Positions 1-8,086 are shown, numbered from the stretch's first letter. The stretch is 34,321 bases of DNA from Candidatus Melainabacteria bacterium (GCA_020854255.1 JADZFV010000215.1:1-34321); one strand, 5' to 3'. Notes: a model not told the origin generated them from the letters alone. Translations and numbers: made by a program.

Positions 1-199
1 AACTACTTCAGAGAGTACTAGGCTTCCTAATTTGCGTAGCGGCAATTAAGGCAAATCGACACTGAAAAAGCGAGAATCACATCACTTCGATTTCGCAAAT
101 CAAACCATATCCAAAACATACAGACGACGCATCCGTCTGATCGGTCGAAAGATTGAACTTTTTGGAGACCATTTACGTATTCATATCCAGGCAGGTTGC
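1..199. other. Upstream non-coding stretch, no gene seen
   Basis: I find no convincing coding frame or RNA gene here. A short inverted repeat, CAGACG (121-126) with CGTCTG (134-139), lies about 60 bases upstream of the coiled-coil gene, and a weak -35-like TTGAAC sits at 153-158 without a good -10 partner. It presumably carries the promoter of the next gene, but nothing decisive is visible. Confidence 0.4.
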
Positions 200-679
200 A
201 TGGAGTGCGTACAAATGAAGCTAACGCTGAAATCCTTGGAATCTCTACTGACTTCCTCTCTCTTGAATATTGATGCTCGAATGAACAAAATAGATAAACG
301 AATTGACAGAATGCAATCCGACTTACCTTGCGACCTTAACTTTAATGTTTATGACAGGCTGGATATTCTTAGCTTGAAGTTGGATGCACACCGCAAAGAG
401 ACAGCCGAAAAATTTGAAGAAGTTGGCGAGAGATTTGATAGACTCGAAGCCAGATTCGACGCGCTCGAAGCCAGATTCGACAATCTCGAAGCCAGATTCA
501 CCAAGCTTGAAGCTGATGTGCGTGAAATGCCAGGGCGCATTATGGAGGAGCTGGCAAACATGCTCTGGCCACATCTTTCACATAACGACATCAAGCATCT
601 CGAGCACGATAGGCGACTCAAAGCACTTGAGACAAAAGCAAACCTTTCACGCCGCTTTTTTTATTACTCAATGCATTGA
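200..679 (+). CDS. Hypothetical coiled-coil protein with heptad repeats
   Basis: This 159-residue protein is not assigned to a family. Its middle (about residues 78-105) is four consecutive seven-residue units of the form RFDxLEA, a classic heptad pattern with hydrophobic positions at Phe and Leu, so it should form a long coiled coil. The flanking parts are also charged and helix-prone. There is no signal peptide or membrane segment, so a cytoplasmic oligomeric or scaffold role is the most that can be inferred. The start at 200 has only a weak AGG-like site; the ATG at 215 (residue 6) is an equally possible start. It stands alone, about 320 bases before the next recognised gene. The repeats are also visible at DNA level as near-identical 21-bp units. 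Confidence 0.6.
   Translation: MECVQMKLTLKSLESLLTSSLLNIDARMNKIDKRIDRMQSDLPCDLNFNVYDRLDILSLKLDAHRKETAEKFEEVGERFDRLEARFDALEARFDNLEARFTKLEADVREMPGRIMEELANMLWPHLSHNDIKHLEHDRRLKALETKANLSRRFFYYSMH
431..514 (+). repeat. Four tandem 21-bp units encoding coiled-coil heptads
   Basis: Units at 431-451, 452-472, 473-493 and 494-514 each begin AGATT and end GAAGC(C/T). Units 2 and 3 differ in only a few bases in the centre. Each unit encodes one heptad, so gain or loss of a unit keeps the frame and changes coil length by one heptad. Confidence 0.85.
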
Positions 680-1000
680 ATTTAATTGCGTAATAACATA
701 GGCATCAGAGTGCATCATCCGCCTGCGGATTTGGAGAACACGGAAGTACGGATGAGAACGGGTGTAGTGTGTAAGAAAGTGTAAAAACGCGCATTCGGGT
801 TCATGAGCCACAAAGGCAACTATGCAGTCAGACCCACTCTCGCCGGAGCGCACTCATCCAAAAAGGACGATGCGGACGCCGCCCTTGAATTAAAAACGAT
901 CCGCAGAAATAAGTACAAACTTTTCGGAGCACTATGCGTTCATCCAGCGTTCACTCAACTAATTTAAATTGATGAAGTTGGTAGCCAGAGAGAGTGAAAG
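680..1000. other. Intergenic region, mostly featureless
   Basis: A 321-bp gap between the coiled-coil gene and the SDR gene. It holds a short GC-rich palindrome (717-730) and one possible small ORF (803-967, listed separately). No tRNA-like fold, terminator with a T-run or strong promoter was found. Confidence 0.4.
803..967 (+). CDS. Possible small ORF, 54 codons
   Basis: An ATG at 803 opens 54 codons ending in TAA at 965-967, about 33 bases before the SDR start. The product is basic and mixed in composition, with a charged centre (KKDDADAALELK) that looks more protein-like than the overlapping antisense frame. There is no clear ribosome binding site and no family is recognised. It may be real or chance. 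Confidence 0.2.
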   Translation: MSHKGNYAVRPTLAGAHSSKKDDADAALELKTIRRNKYKLFGALCVHPAFTQLI

Positions 1001-1762
1001 ATGAATAGTTCTCCAAAAGTAGTGCTTGTGTTGGGCGCCAACGGCAGTCTCGGAAGCGCTGTCTGTCGTTTGCTCGCGGGCGGTGGCTACAAAGTCGTCT
1101 GTGCAGGAAGGAATAAACAAGCCATCAACGAATTGGCTGACCAGCTAGGGACAATCGGAATCGCCTGCGATGCCAGCGATTTCGCCAGCATGGCTACTTG
1201 TTTCGAGGAAGCATTGATTGAAGTCGGAAGGTTAGACGGTCTGGTTAATGCAGTCGGCTCGCTCCATCTCAAGCCTGCTCACTCGACCACTGAAGAAGAC
1301 TGGATCAAAACAATTCAGACAAATCTAAGTTCTGCATTTGCATGCGTCAAGTACGGCGCCAGAGCGATGATGGCAAACGGAGGCTCCATCGTACTGGTCT
1401 CGTCAGCTGCTGCTTTCACGGGTATGCCCAACCACGAAGCTATTGCCGCAGCAAAAGGAGGAGTCGCATCTTTGTCGCGCGCAGCCGCTGCTACTTATGC
1501 ACGTCACAAGATTCGCGTAAATTGCATCGCGCCTGGTCTTATGGATACAAACTTGACCAGAGGTATAACCAGCAATAAGACACAACTTGAAGCCTCCACC
1601 CAGATGCATCCTCTGGGGCGCATCGGCACCCCGGATGATATTGCTCCAGCGGTGGAATGGTTGCTCAGCGAAAAAAGCAGCTGGGTGACAGGTGAGGAGA
1701 TAAAGATTGACGGTGGGCTATCGTCTTTGAGAGGAAGAGCCCTGGCTCGGGCAGGATCATAG
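1001..1762 (+). CDS. SDR-family oxidoreductase lacking the catalytic Tyr
   Basis: A 253-residue short-chain dehydrogenase/reductase of classical length. The N-terminal cofactor loop is GANGSLGS (residues 12-19), a variant of TGxxxGxG. The NNAG region reads NAVGS (83-87), and the C-terminus carries the usual IDGG motif. The catalytic Ser is in place (Ser135), but the position 13 residues later, normally Tyr of YxxxK, is Ile148, while Lys152 is kept. The surrounding text PNHEAIAAAKGG aligns without gaps, so this is a substitution rather than misalignment. Family members normally use NAD(P)(H) to oxidise alcohols or reduce ketones; with Tyr missing, activity is uncertain. The ATG follows an AGAGAG/GAAAG purine stretch. 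Its stop overlaps the convergent SOUL gene stop by six bases. Confidence 0.85.
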   Translation: MNSSPKVVLVLGANGSLGSAVCRLLAGGGYKVVCAGRNKQAINELADQLGTIGIACDASDFASMATCFEEALIEVGRLDGLVNAVGSLHLKPAHSTTEEDWIKTIQTNLSSAFACVKYGARAMMANGGSIVLVSSAAAFTGMPNHEAIAAAKGGVASLSRAAAATYARHKIRVNCIAPGLMDTNLTRGITSNKTQLEASTQMHPLGRIGTPDDIAPAVEWLLSEKSSWVTGEEIKIDGGLSSLRGRALARAGS

Positions 1763-2389
1763 AGGAACCCAAATCTCGTTGCGCCTCATGAATGGCAGCG
1801 TCCAGGGTGGATTGTAGAACGCACGCAGCGCATCACCGGCAGCCTCTAAATGCTGACGCTTCAACCAAATAATAAGCTGCTCTTCATGCTTGCGACAATT
1901 CTCATCGCTGGAAAAACCGGAAAATCTAATTACAGCAAATCTACGAGGCGCCAGTTTATACAATTTAATTCGTTTATCAATTGGCTCAGGCAGTGTATCC
2001 AGGCTGTATTTTGAGGGCATGTAAAAACGCATAGTCATATTCTTTTTGTCCACGGCTGTCGTCACAGGAACAGTCATGGCAATCTTCTCAGCTGTCAGCT
2101 TTTCGGTAACCGGCACGGTCATTGCGATTTTTGTCTTTGATGTGTTCTTGCCGAAAATGTATCCGGCTAAAATTTTGAATGCATTGTTTGCTGAATATTC
2201 GCCACGCCCAGGTACTTCTACCTCAGCAGCGATGACACTTGGATAGCTGCGTATCTCGAAGTCTCCTTCTCGGCTATCCACTGAGTAATCTGGTTCTTCG
2301 TATTTTGTCAGAACATCGTTACGGATAACCAGACCTAATCCCGCCGCTCCGGCGGCAGCGGCCAGTAACACTATTGGTCGGATTCTCAT
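1757..2389 (-). CDS. SOUL-family heme-binding protein, membrane or periplasm targeted
   Basis: A 210-residue SOUL/HEBP family protein. The region after residue 30 (EPDYSV, FEIRSYPSVIAAEVEV, duplicated KIAMTVPVT blocks, final NEIWVPL) is typical of the family, which binds heme or tetrapyrroles in eukaryotes and is of unclear role in bacteria. The first about 22 residues (MRIRPIVLLAAAAGAAGLGL) form a hydrophobic segment, either an uncleaved signal or a membrane anchor, so the heme-binding domain is likely extracytoplasmic. I chose the ATG at 2389 rather than an in-frame one at 2545, because 2389 gives a clean signal sequence and an ATGA four-base overlap with the stop of the upstream SDR-DUF2867 gene, implying translational coupling. 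Confidence 0.85.
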   Translation of the reverse strand: MRIRPIVLLAAAAGAAGLGLVIRNDVLTKYEEPDYSVDSREGDFEIRSYPSVIAAEVEVPGRGEYSANNAFKILAGYIFGKNTSKTKIAMTVPVTEKLTAEKIAMTVPVTTAVDKKNMTMRFYMPSKYSLDTLPEPIDKRIKLYKLAPRRFAVIRFSGFSSDENCRKHEEQLIIWLKRQHLEAAGDALRAFYNPPWTLPFMRRNEIWVPL

Positions 2390-3948
2390 GAGACTTCTCC
2401 CTGCTGGACTGCCTTCAACTGCAGAGTCTGCTCTTGCAAACTCGACTTGCGTGTCTTCTCTAAAATTTCGCGCTGAGATGCCTTCGCGACTCCGCTGAGC
2501 ATGCCGGTGAATATGAACTCGTGAAGAGGTGAGACAGCGAACCAATAAGCTAACCCCAAGAGCCCCGAAGGGAGAAACCGAGCGATCTGCAGTATCTCCG
2601 TTCTATTCTCGCCTGTCTGCTTGATCTGAAACTCCAGAGCCGCTTCTCCAGGCAATTTCATCTCTGCAATCAAAAGCAGACGTTTCTCTCGCTCCGCAGA
2701 CTTCACTCGCCAGAAATCAACGGCGTCACCAGTACGCAATTCATCAGGATCTCTCCTTCCCAGCCTGAGACCGATACCACCCCACAAGAAATCTAACAGA
2801 CCCCGCAAGCGCCACAACCAGTTGGCATAATACCAGCCAGTCGTGCCACCTATTCTGGCTACCGCTTTCCACGCATCGGCGGCCGTCCCTTCGATCGTGA
2901 CTCTGCGGACATCAGAAAATACCGCTCCGCCAGCCCATTGCGGATCGCTCGAGCTGAACCATTCGACAGGCGGCATTCGCCCGGCGTCGGTCCAATGACT
3001 TTCAACTTTGTGATGTTGAATTCGGTCGATAGCAATTTTTATAGCTGCCGCACAAGTCAAAAGATCTTGTGGAATGATCTCTGTGATTTTTGATTCTCTG
3101 CACACGGCAGGGTTTCTCAGACCTTCCGCAAGTGGGCGGGCAATGTAGGCAGGAACAGGAGTGACGAAATTTATCCAATAAGAACTCAAACGCGGAGTGA
3201 ACACAGGCACCGGAACGATTATAGGAACCGGCAGTCCGGCTTCGCGAGCGTAGGTCTCCATAAGCTGGCGATAGGTGAGCACTTCAGGCCCGCCAATATC
3301 GAAAGTTCGATCGAACGTCTCACCCAGGCGCAGTGCTTTGAGCAGGTAGTGCAGAACGTTGCGTATCGCTATAGGCTGCGACGTGGTACTCACCCAGCGC
3401 GGTGTCACCATCACCGGCAAGCGGTCTGTTAGATATCTGAGAATCTCGAAAGATGCACTGCCTGAGCCAATTATCATTGCCGCGCGTAAGATAGTGACCG
3501 GAAATTTTGCACCCCTTAAAATCTCTGCGACTTCTGCGCGCGACCGCAAATGTTTGGAAAGGTTGGCTTCGTCTTCACCCAGACCACCCAGGTAGATGAG
3601 CTGGCAGAGACCATTCTCTTCTCCGACCTTGACCATATTGCCCGCCGCCAGTTTGTCGGCTTGCGCGAAATCTTTGCTCTCAGGATTCATCGAATGCATC
3701 AAGTAATAGACCACATCACATCCTTCCACAGCTTGCCTGGTTGATTCCAGATCTTTCAAATCCAGTTGGTGAAGCTCTACCATAGGATTAGTCGCCCACG
3801 AGCGCGTCGCCAATTTTTCAAGCGATCGACCGGCAGCGCGGACCCTGACACCCTCAGAAAGAAGCATAGGCACCAGACGACTTCCTACATACCCTGTGGC
3901 ACCAATAACCAGCACAGTGCCTGTCTTCTGTAATTGATCGTCGCTCAT
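2386..3948 (-). CDS. NAD(P)-binding SDR (NmrA/YbjT-like) with C-terminal DUF2867
   Basis: A 520-residue two-part protein. The N-terminal half is an atypical/extended SDR domain: GATGYVGSRL (from about residue 18) is the nucleotide-binding loop, followed by YYLMHSM and an IYLGGLGE segment typical of YbjT/NmrA-like proteins. The C-terminal about 150 residues (starting near the WFSSSDPQWAGG region) match the DUF2867 pattern with a WYYANWLWRLRG segment. Such fusions are widespread in cyanobacteria and proteobacteria; the substrate is unknown. The ATG at 3948 follows GAAGG on the minus strand; an upstream in-frame ATG at 4047 has no such site and gives an atypical Cys/Phe-rich leader, so I rejected it. 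The 3' end overlaps the SOUL start as ATGA, so the two are probably co-expressed. Confidence 0.85.
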   Translation of the reverse strand: MSDDQLQKTGTVLVIGATGYVGSRLVPMLLSEGVRVRAAGRSLEKLATRSWATNPMVELHQLDLKDLESTRQAVEGCDVVYYLMHSMNPESKDFAQADKLAAGNMVKVGEENGLCQLIYLGGLGEDEANLSKHLRSRAEVAEILRGAKFPVTILRAAMIIGSGSASFEILRYLTDRLPVMVTPRWVSTTSQPIAIRNVLHYLLKALRLGETFDRTFDIGGPEVLTYRQLMETYAREAGLPVPIIVPVPVFTPRLSSYWINFVTPVPAYIARPLAEGLRNPAVCRESKITEIIPQDLLTCAAAIKIAIDRIQHHKVESHWTDAGRMPPVEWFSSSDPQWAGGAVFSDVRRVTIEGTAADAWKAVARIGGTTGWYYANWLWRLRGLLDFLWGGIGLRLGRRDPDELRTGDAVDFWRVKSAEREKRLLLIAEMKLPGEAALEFQIKQTGENRTEILQIARFLPSGLLGLAYWFAVSPLHEFIFTGMLSGVAKASQREILEKTRKSSLQEQTLQLKAVQQGEVS

Positions 3949-4071
3949 GTTTAAACCTTCATCTTTACAATAGCGATTATAGAAGCATCCGGTGAACCTT
4001 GAGTGAACAGAAAAAAAGCCGAGTGCAATTAAGCTGTCAAAACACAACCAAATTCCTGATCAGAGCTCTTC

Positions 4072-5439
4072 CTACTTGATCTTCGCAAGCCGCCCGAAAT
4101 ATGCGACGAACATTTTTATGCCGCCTGAAGCTTGCTGCCAATCGAAGTTTTCATTCACAGCGTGATAGCCGTGTTCGGGAAGTGACAATCCGAGGAAAAC
4201 AATCGGTTTGCCGAGCACTTCCTTCATGCTCACAACAGCTCCAATGGAGCCTCCTTCACGGGTAAATGCCGGTTCCACACCGAAGGCATCTTTCATGGCA
4301 CCGACTGCGGCGTCAGCAAACGGTCCTTTGAACTCGCCGAGAAAAGGCTTCAAGCTGCCTTCTTTTTCGATGATTACATCGGGCGCTTTCTCTTTGACGA
4401 ATTTGGAGAATGCCTGGAAAACCTTTTCGGGATCTTGATCGCTGACCAGACGCATGCTGATTTTTGCTTCTGCCTGGTACGGAACAATTGTCTTCACGCC
4501 CGGTCCCTGATAGCCGCCGGATATTCCGTGCACTTCAAACGTCGGCTTAGCCCAGATTCTGAGCGAGCCATCTTTAGCATCGTCGGTGCGAAGGGAAATC
4601 AATTCATGTGCTTTTTTAAACCCATCAATTGAAAAACCGGATTTGACAAACTGGCTCGCTTCTTCATCACTCGGCTCACGGGCCCCGTCATAAAAGCCGG
4701 GAATATTGACCTTGCCTGTTTTCGCGTCATGGCACTGGTCGATCAATTGGCACAGTTCAGCAATCGGATTTCTGGCCAACCCGCCGGTTAACCCTGAATG
4801 CACATCCTTATTGCCTGTTTTTAGTTTCAGCAAAACGCCTTGCAATCCGCGCAATCCATAGGGAATCGCAGGGCGCTCGCGCGAAACCCAGATAGTGTCC
4901 GAGATGACCACTGAATCGCAGGCGAGCTTTTCTTTGTTCTGTTTCAAAAACTCTTCAAAATTGGGACTGCCGATTTCTTCCTCCAGCTCCCAAACGAATT
5001 TCACATTGACAGCAATCTTGTTTTTGTGCGCATAGGCTGCTGCATAGAGTACAGCCAGAGCCGGTCCTTTATCGTCAGTCGAGCCGCGCCCGCGATAAGT
5101 ATCACCGTCAACTGACATGGAAAATGGTTGCGACTTCCATTCATCTGCATCGGCCGGTTGCACATCCAGGTGGTTGTATACAAGCACAGTTGGCGCGCTC
5201 TTATCGCTGACAAACCCGCCTATAACAACTGGGTTTCCATTCGTTTGAACTATTTCAGCCTCGCCGCCCATGCGCTTAATCAATGAGACCGCACAGTCTG
5301 CGGTGCGCAGAATTTCCGCCTTTCGCTCGGGATCCATGGAAACACCCGCCAGGTCGACCAATGTTTTCAAATCGGCTTCATAACCCTGACGCGAATCCGA
5401 AACATATTGCGTAAGCTCTGTCTTACTGTCGACTGGCAT
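4072..5439 (-). CDS. M20-family metallo-dipeptidase / carboxypeptidase
   Basis: A 455-residue zinc peptidase of the M20 (ArgE/DapE/ACY1/CPG2) family, of the dipeptidase branch. Metal and catalytic residues are visible: His90 and Asp92 in YNHLDVQPA, Asp122 in GSTDDKGP, the Glu154-Glu155 pair in EEEIGS (general base and metal ligand), and a C-terminal His in EHGYHAVNE. Known members cleave dipeptides or N-acyl amino acids in the cytoplasm. There is no signal peptide. The start is well supported by GGAGAAGGTGA immediately before the ATG. It lies 123 bases upstream of the SDR-DUF2867 gene on the same strand, so co-transcription is possible but not shown. Confidence 0.9.
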   Translation of the reverse strand: MPVDSKTELTQYVSDSRQGYEADLKTLVDLAGVSMDPERKAEILRTADCAVSLIKRMGGEAEIVQTNGNPVVIGGFVSDKSAPTVLVYNHLDVQPADADEWKSQPFSMSVDGDTYRGRGSTDDKGPALAVLYAAAYAHKNKIAVNVKFVWELEEEIGSPNFEEFLKQNKEKLACDSVVISDTIWVSRERPAIPYGLRGLQGVLLKLKTGNKDVHSGLTGGLARNPIAELCQLIDQCHDAKTGKVNIPGFYDGAREPSDEEASQFVKSGFSIDGFKKAHELISLRTDDAKDGSLRIWAKPTFEVHGISGGYQGPGVKTIVPYQAEAKISMRLVSDQDPEKVFQAFSKFVKEKAPDVIIEKEGSLKPFLGEFKGPFADAAVGAMKDAFGVEPAFTREGGSIGAVVSMKEVLGKPIVFLGLSLPEHGYHAVNENFDWQQASGGIKMFVAYFGRLAKIK

Positions 5440-5715
5440 TCACCTTCTCCCAAATCAGTACTCAAAGCCCCGGCGGTTAGCAAAATTAGCAGCTCAATCG
5501 TCCAACAGGGTGGACGCCGACTTCTAGAGCAGCTCACGGGCATGTGTGAGTGATTATGGTGTACCAAAGCGGGCCGGATTTCAACAATTGACAATTGGCA
5601 AATCGAGGGGCGATGCCATGCGCCGCCCTACTGAACATCGTCGGGACGACACAGAAAATCACGCCAGGGACAAAGGTGGCGTCAAATCCACAGAATCTCT
5701 CACAGAGGCAAAATA

Positions 5716-6711
5716 TTACGCGAGAAGTTCAGGTTTTTGCTGGCTCTTAGCTTTAGGCAGAGCCAAGTCGAGATCTTTGTATACGTCTGACACTTGGAAG
5801 TAGCCTTCCATGCGATAGGTCTCAGTAAGTTGATCGGTGCGCGGAGCGATTACCGAGATGGTCGGGTAATCAGTCAATTTCAGGTGGCTGGCCATGCGGC
5901 GCGCATATTCATCTTCTGCGGGTTTGCCTACAACAAAAACAGCCCGACTGGAAAGTCTCGACATCAAGTTGTCTTTGTCTGACTTCATTTCCTGAATTTG
6001 TCTGTTAAACAAAGGCGATGAGTCGTCACCAAAAACAACAACCATCGGTTTGTCGCTTTCCACCGCTTCTACAAAGGCATCGAGAGAATTATCGCGCCAG
6101 GAGATAGGAATTTGTTTTTCGAGTCCTCTTTCGAGATTTTCTAATCCTTTGTCTTTTGCAGGAAGTACAGAGGCAACGTCTCTATTTATAGTTGTGTAAT
6201 TGACCGGTTGAACCACCATGTCTGTGTTGTTCAGATATCTGTAGTTTTCCGGCGACTTTACCGCTTGCTGTGTGGGAGCAAAATACTGAGTAGTAATAGG
6301 ATTTCCATTAACCTGTGCCCGATTGCCATACAATTGAGGAGCGTCAGAATGCGATCCTCTATATCTGGTGGAGCCCGTGTCCGAGCCGCAGGTCATCGAA
6401 TCGGATGATGCGTGGCAGCGTCCGCCGCCGGGATTTAATTCCGAATCCTGGCGAGTGTAACCCCAGGAATGGGCAAGACCGAGTGTGCGACGCGGGTTGA
6501 AATCAATGTTTTCTGCCATCGCGAATCTGGTGAATGGCAGAAAAGCCATCTCAGGCGTAATTTGCTGGTCTCCACCATTGGAGTTTTCAGTGCGAGGGGC
6601 CCAGGCATCCGAAACACTGGCAATAGCAAATTGTCCATCGCTGACACGCTTTTCTTCGAACTGCTCGGGCACAGAGGTGGTCGTGCCGCGAGCGGACTCT
6701 AGTAAGGTCAT
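5716..6711 (-). CDS. Hypothetical protein with Cys-less thioredoxin-like C-terminus
   Basis: A 331-residue protein with no recognised full-length family. Residues 1 to about 200 are polar, low in hydrophobic core and probably largely disordered (Gly-, Ser-, Asn- and Gln-rich; a short Cys-containing patch near residues 98-110). Residues about 205-320 look like a thioredoxin fold: a strand KPMVVVFGDD, a helix, a second strand RAVFVV, then YPTISVIAP with the cis-Pro-like position, and a final YFQVSDVYKDLDLAL helix. The CxxC redox site is absent; the equivalent stretch is DDSSPLFN. It is therefore unlikely to be a redox enzyme and may be a binding module. The ATG at 6711 follows a strong GGAGGAAACTTA. 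No signal peptide is seen. It is a single gene, separated by a terminator from the operon upstream. Confidence 0.6.
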   Translation of the reverse strand: MTLLESARGTTTSVPEQFEEKRVSDGQFAIASVSDAWAPRTENSNGGDQQITPEMAFLPFTRFAMAENIDFNPRRTLGLAHSWGYTRQDSELNPGGGRCHASSDSMTCGSDTGSTRYRGSHSDAPQLYGNRAQVNGNPITTQYFAPTQQAVKSPENYRYLNNTDMVVQPVNYTTINRDVASVLPAKDKGLENLERGLEKQIPISWRDNSLDAFVEAVESDKPMVVVFGDDSSPLFNRQIQEMKSDKDNLMSRLSSRAVFVVGKPAEDEYARRMASHLKLTDYPTISVIAPRTDQLTETYRMEGYFQVSDVYKDLDLALPKAKSQQKPELLA

Positions 6712-6793
6712 TAAGTTTCCTCCGGGACGTCCGGCATGGGATGGATATTAGTAGGTCCGCAACTCTGGTATCTAGCCAACCGCGCCATCAGCC

Positions 6794-6817
6794 TGGACAT
6801 TAAACGTGGACATTTAA
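6794..6817 (-). promoter_or_regulatory. Direct repeat upstream of the thioredoxin-like gene
   Basis: TGGACATTAAA (6794-6804) and TGGACATTTAA (6807-6817) are 11-bp direct repeats with one mismatch and 13-bp periodicity, 83-106 bases upstream of the 6711 start. The arrangement could be a tandem regulator site; no regulator is suggested by the sequence. Confidence 0.3.
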
Positions 6818-6833
6818 TCTGAATTCGGCCGGC

Positions 6834-6863
6834 AAAACTGAAAACGCCTGCAGGCTGGCGTTT
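6834..6863 (-). terminator. Intrinsic terminator of the RidA-ALDH-SDR-saccharopine DH operon
   Basis: Read on the minus strand, AAACGCC (6863-6857) pairs perfectly with GGCGTTT (6850-6844 region, continuing the A/T run), around an eight-base loop, and is followed by TTTTCAGTTTT. It begins 30 bases past the stop of the saccharopine dehydrogenase-like gene. The stem is also symmetric enough to act weakly in the other direction. Confidence 0.75.
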
Positions 6864-6892
6864 CTTTCAAGAAGCAGGATTGCGACTTTTGC

Positions 6893-8056
6893 CTATTCGG
6901 TCGCAACAGGGGCCCTGTCTGTCATTGTCAGACGCAGCCCACGCGACTCCATTTCGGCAAGGAAAAGCTTGACCGGAACGCTCATTTCCTGGCGCAAAAC
7001 GCCGCGTTCTTTGATGTCGCCGCGGGCGATCATCTGGGCAATGATCGAGGCGGGAAACGCAGTCATGCGCATCATTGCCGTCAGTCGCTCCGCTTGATCG
7101 GAAAACTCTATGCCTTCCCAGACCAGCTGTCTGGGCTCCTTGTCCTTGACACCGGTCACGGTCACGCGCAGAAGAACAACGTCTGGCTCGCCTTTTGCCA
7201 GCTTCTGGTCCAAAAGGCAAATCAAGAGATCGCGTGGGATCACTTTGCCGCCCTTGATCTTCACAGGGTCTTTGCCCATCAGTCCCAGTTCTTGTAAAAG
7301 AGACATTTGCTGGCAATGACCTTTGTAGCGAATGGTCTTGTAGTCGAGGTGTTGAACTTTGCCTTCGTAGGTCCTGGGCAGAGTTGAAATGCCGCCGGAT
7401 GTCGTGAATGCTTCCATCTCACCGAAGGGTTTGGGAAAATCCAGTGATTCGACCTCACTCAAAGGCGGCACTTGCATCAAGCGTCCGTCACGAATCAAAG
7501 TCACAGCTTCGGCATATTCATTGATCAAGCCTTCCAACGCAAAGACGTGGCTATAACCGAGGAAATTCTCGCTTTCCACTGGCAGTCCGCCCACGCGTAT
7601 TCTAATTTCATACAGTTCATCGAGACTGTCGGCTGCAGCAACCGCCAGAATTGATACCAGCCCCGGTGCCAAACCGAGATCGGGCATGATGGTAATTTTG
7701 CGTTCTTTAGCCAGGTCATGGAGGAGAAACGTCTTCTCCACCACTGATTCATTGCCGCCCAGGTCGACGAAGTGAGTCTTCGCTTCCAGGGCAGCCTTGG
7801 CCAGCTCGTAATTGTTGTCGTAAGGAACGCAGCTGATGGCAACATCAACACTCTTCATCAGGGCGATTACATCGCTTTGCTTGGTAATGTCGAGTTGGAC
7901 CGGAACAATTTTGGGATCGTTGAGCCGCTCGACCGCGTTTCCGACGCACTTGGCGTCCTTGTCGGCGACCACGACTTTCTCGACCTTCGGACTTCTGATC
8001 AGGTCGTAAACTGCCGCGTAACCCATACGGCCGGCACCAAGCACCAGAAATTTCAC
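6893..8056 (-). CDS. Saccharopine dehydrogenase-like / lysine dehydrogenase-like oxidoreductase
   Basis: A 387-residue member of the saccharopine dehydrogenase family. The N-terminus is a Rossmann fold with GAGRMG (residues 7-12) for NAD(P). Later blocks such as VDLGGNESV and MPDLGLAPGLVSILA are typical of the family, followed by the saccharopine dehydrogenase C-terminal type domain. The family includes saccharopine dehydrogenases, lysine 6-dehydrogenase and carboxynorspermidine synthase; sequence alone does not decide between them, though size and the GLAPGL block resemble bacterial lysine dehydrogenase-like proteins. The start is GTG at 8056, preceded by AGAGGTAACGAAC. It is the last gene of a four-gene minus-strand run, 62 bases after the SDR, with a TATGAT box in the gap that could give some independent transcription. 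Confidence 0.75.
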   Translation of the reverse strand: MKFLVLGAGRMGYAAVYDLIRSPKVEKVVVADKDAKCVGNAVERLNDPKIVPVQLDITKQSDVIALMKSVDVAISCVPYDNNYELAKAALEAKTHFVDLGGNESVVEKTFLLHDLAKERKITIMPDLGLAPGLVSILAVAAADSLDELYEIRIRVGGLPVESENFLGYSHVFALEGLINEYAEAVTLIRDGRLMQVPPLSEVESLDFPKPFGEMEAFTTSGGISTLPRTYEGKVQHLDYKTIRYKGHCQQMSLLQELGLMGKDPVKIKGGKVIPRDLLICLLDQKLAKGEPDVVLLRVTVTGVKDKEPRQLVWEGIEFSDQAERLTAMMRMTAFPASIIAQMIARGDIKERGVLRQEMSVPVKLFLAEMESRGLRLTMTDRAPVATE

Positions 8057-8086
8057 GTTCGTTACCTCTACTTACTTAGGTTTGCA

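Noticed and set aside
2390-2545. Upstream extension of the SOUL gene by 52 residues
   Set aside because: It lies within the SDR-DUF2867 gene, is unlike the family, and hides the obvious signal sequence that begins at 2389.
5546-5803. 85-codon + strand frame in the gap before the M20 gene
   Set aside because: It runs into the antisense of the thioredoxin-like gene and has no ribosome site or recognisable content.
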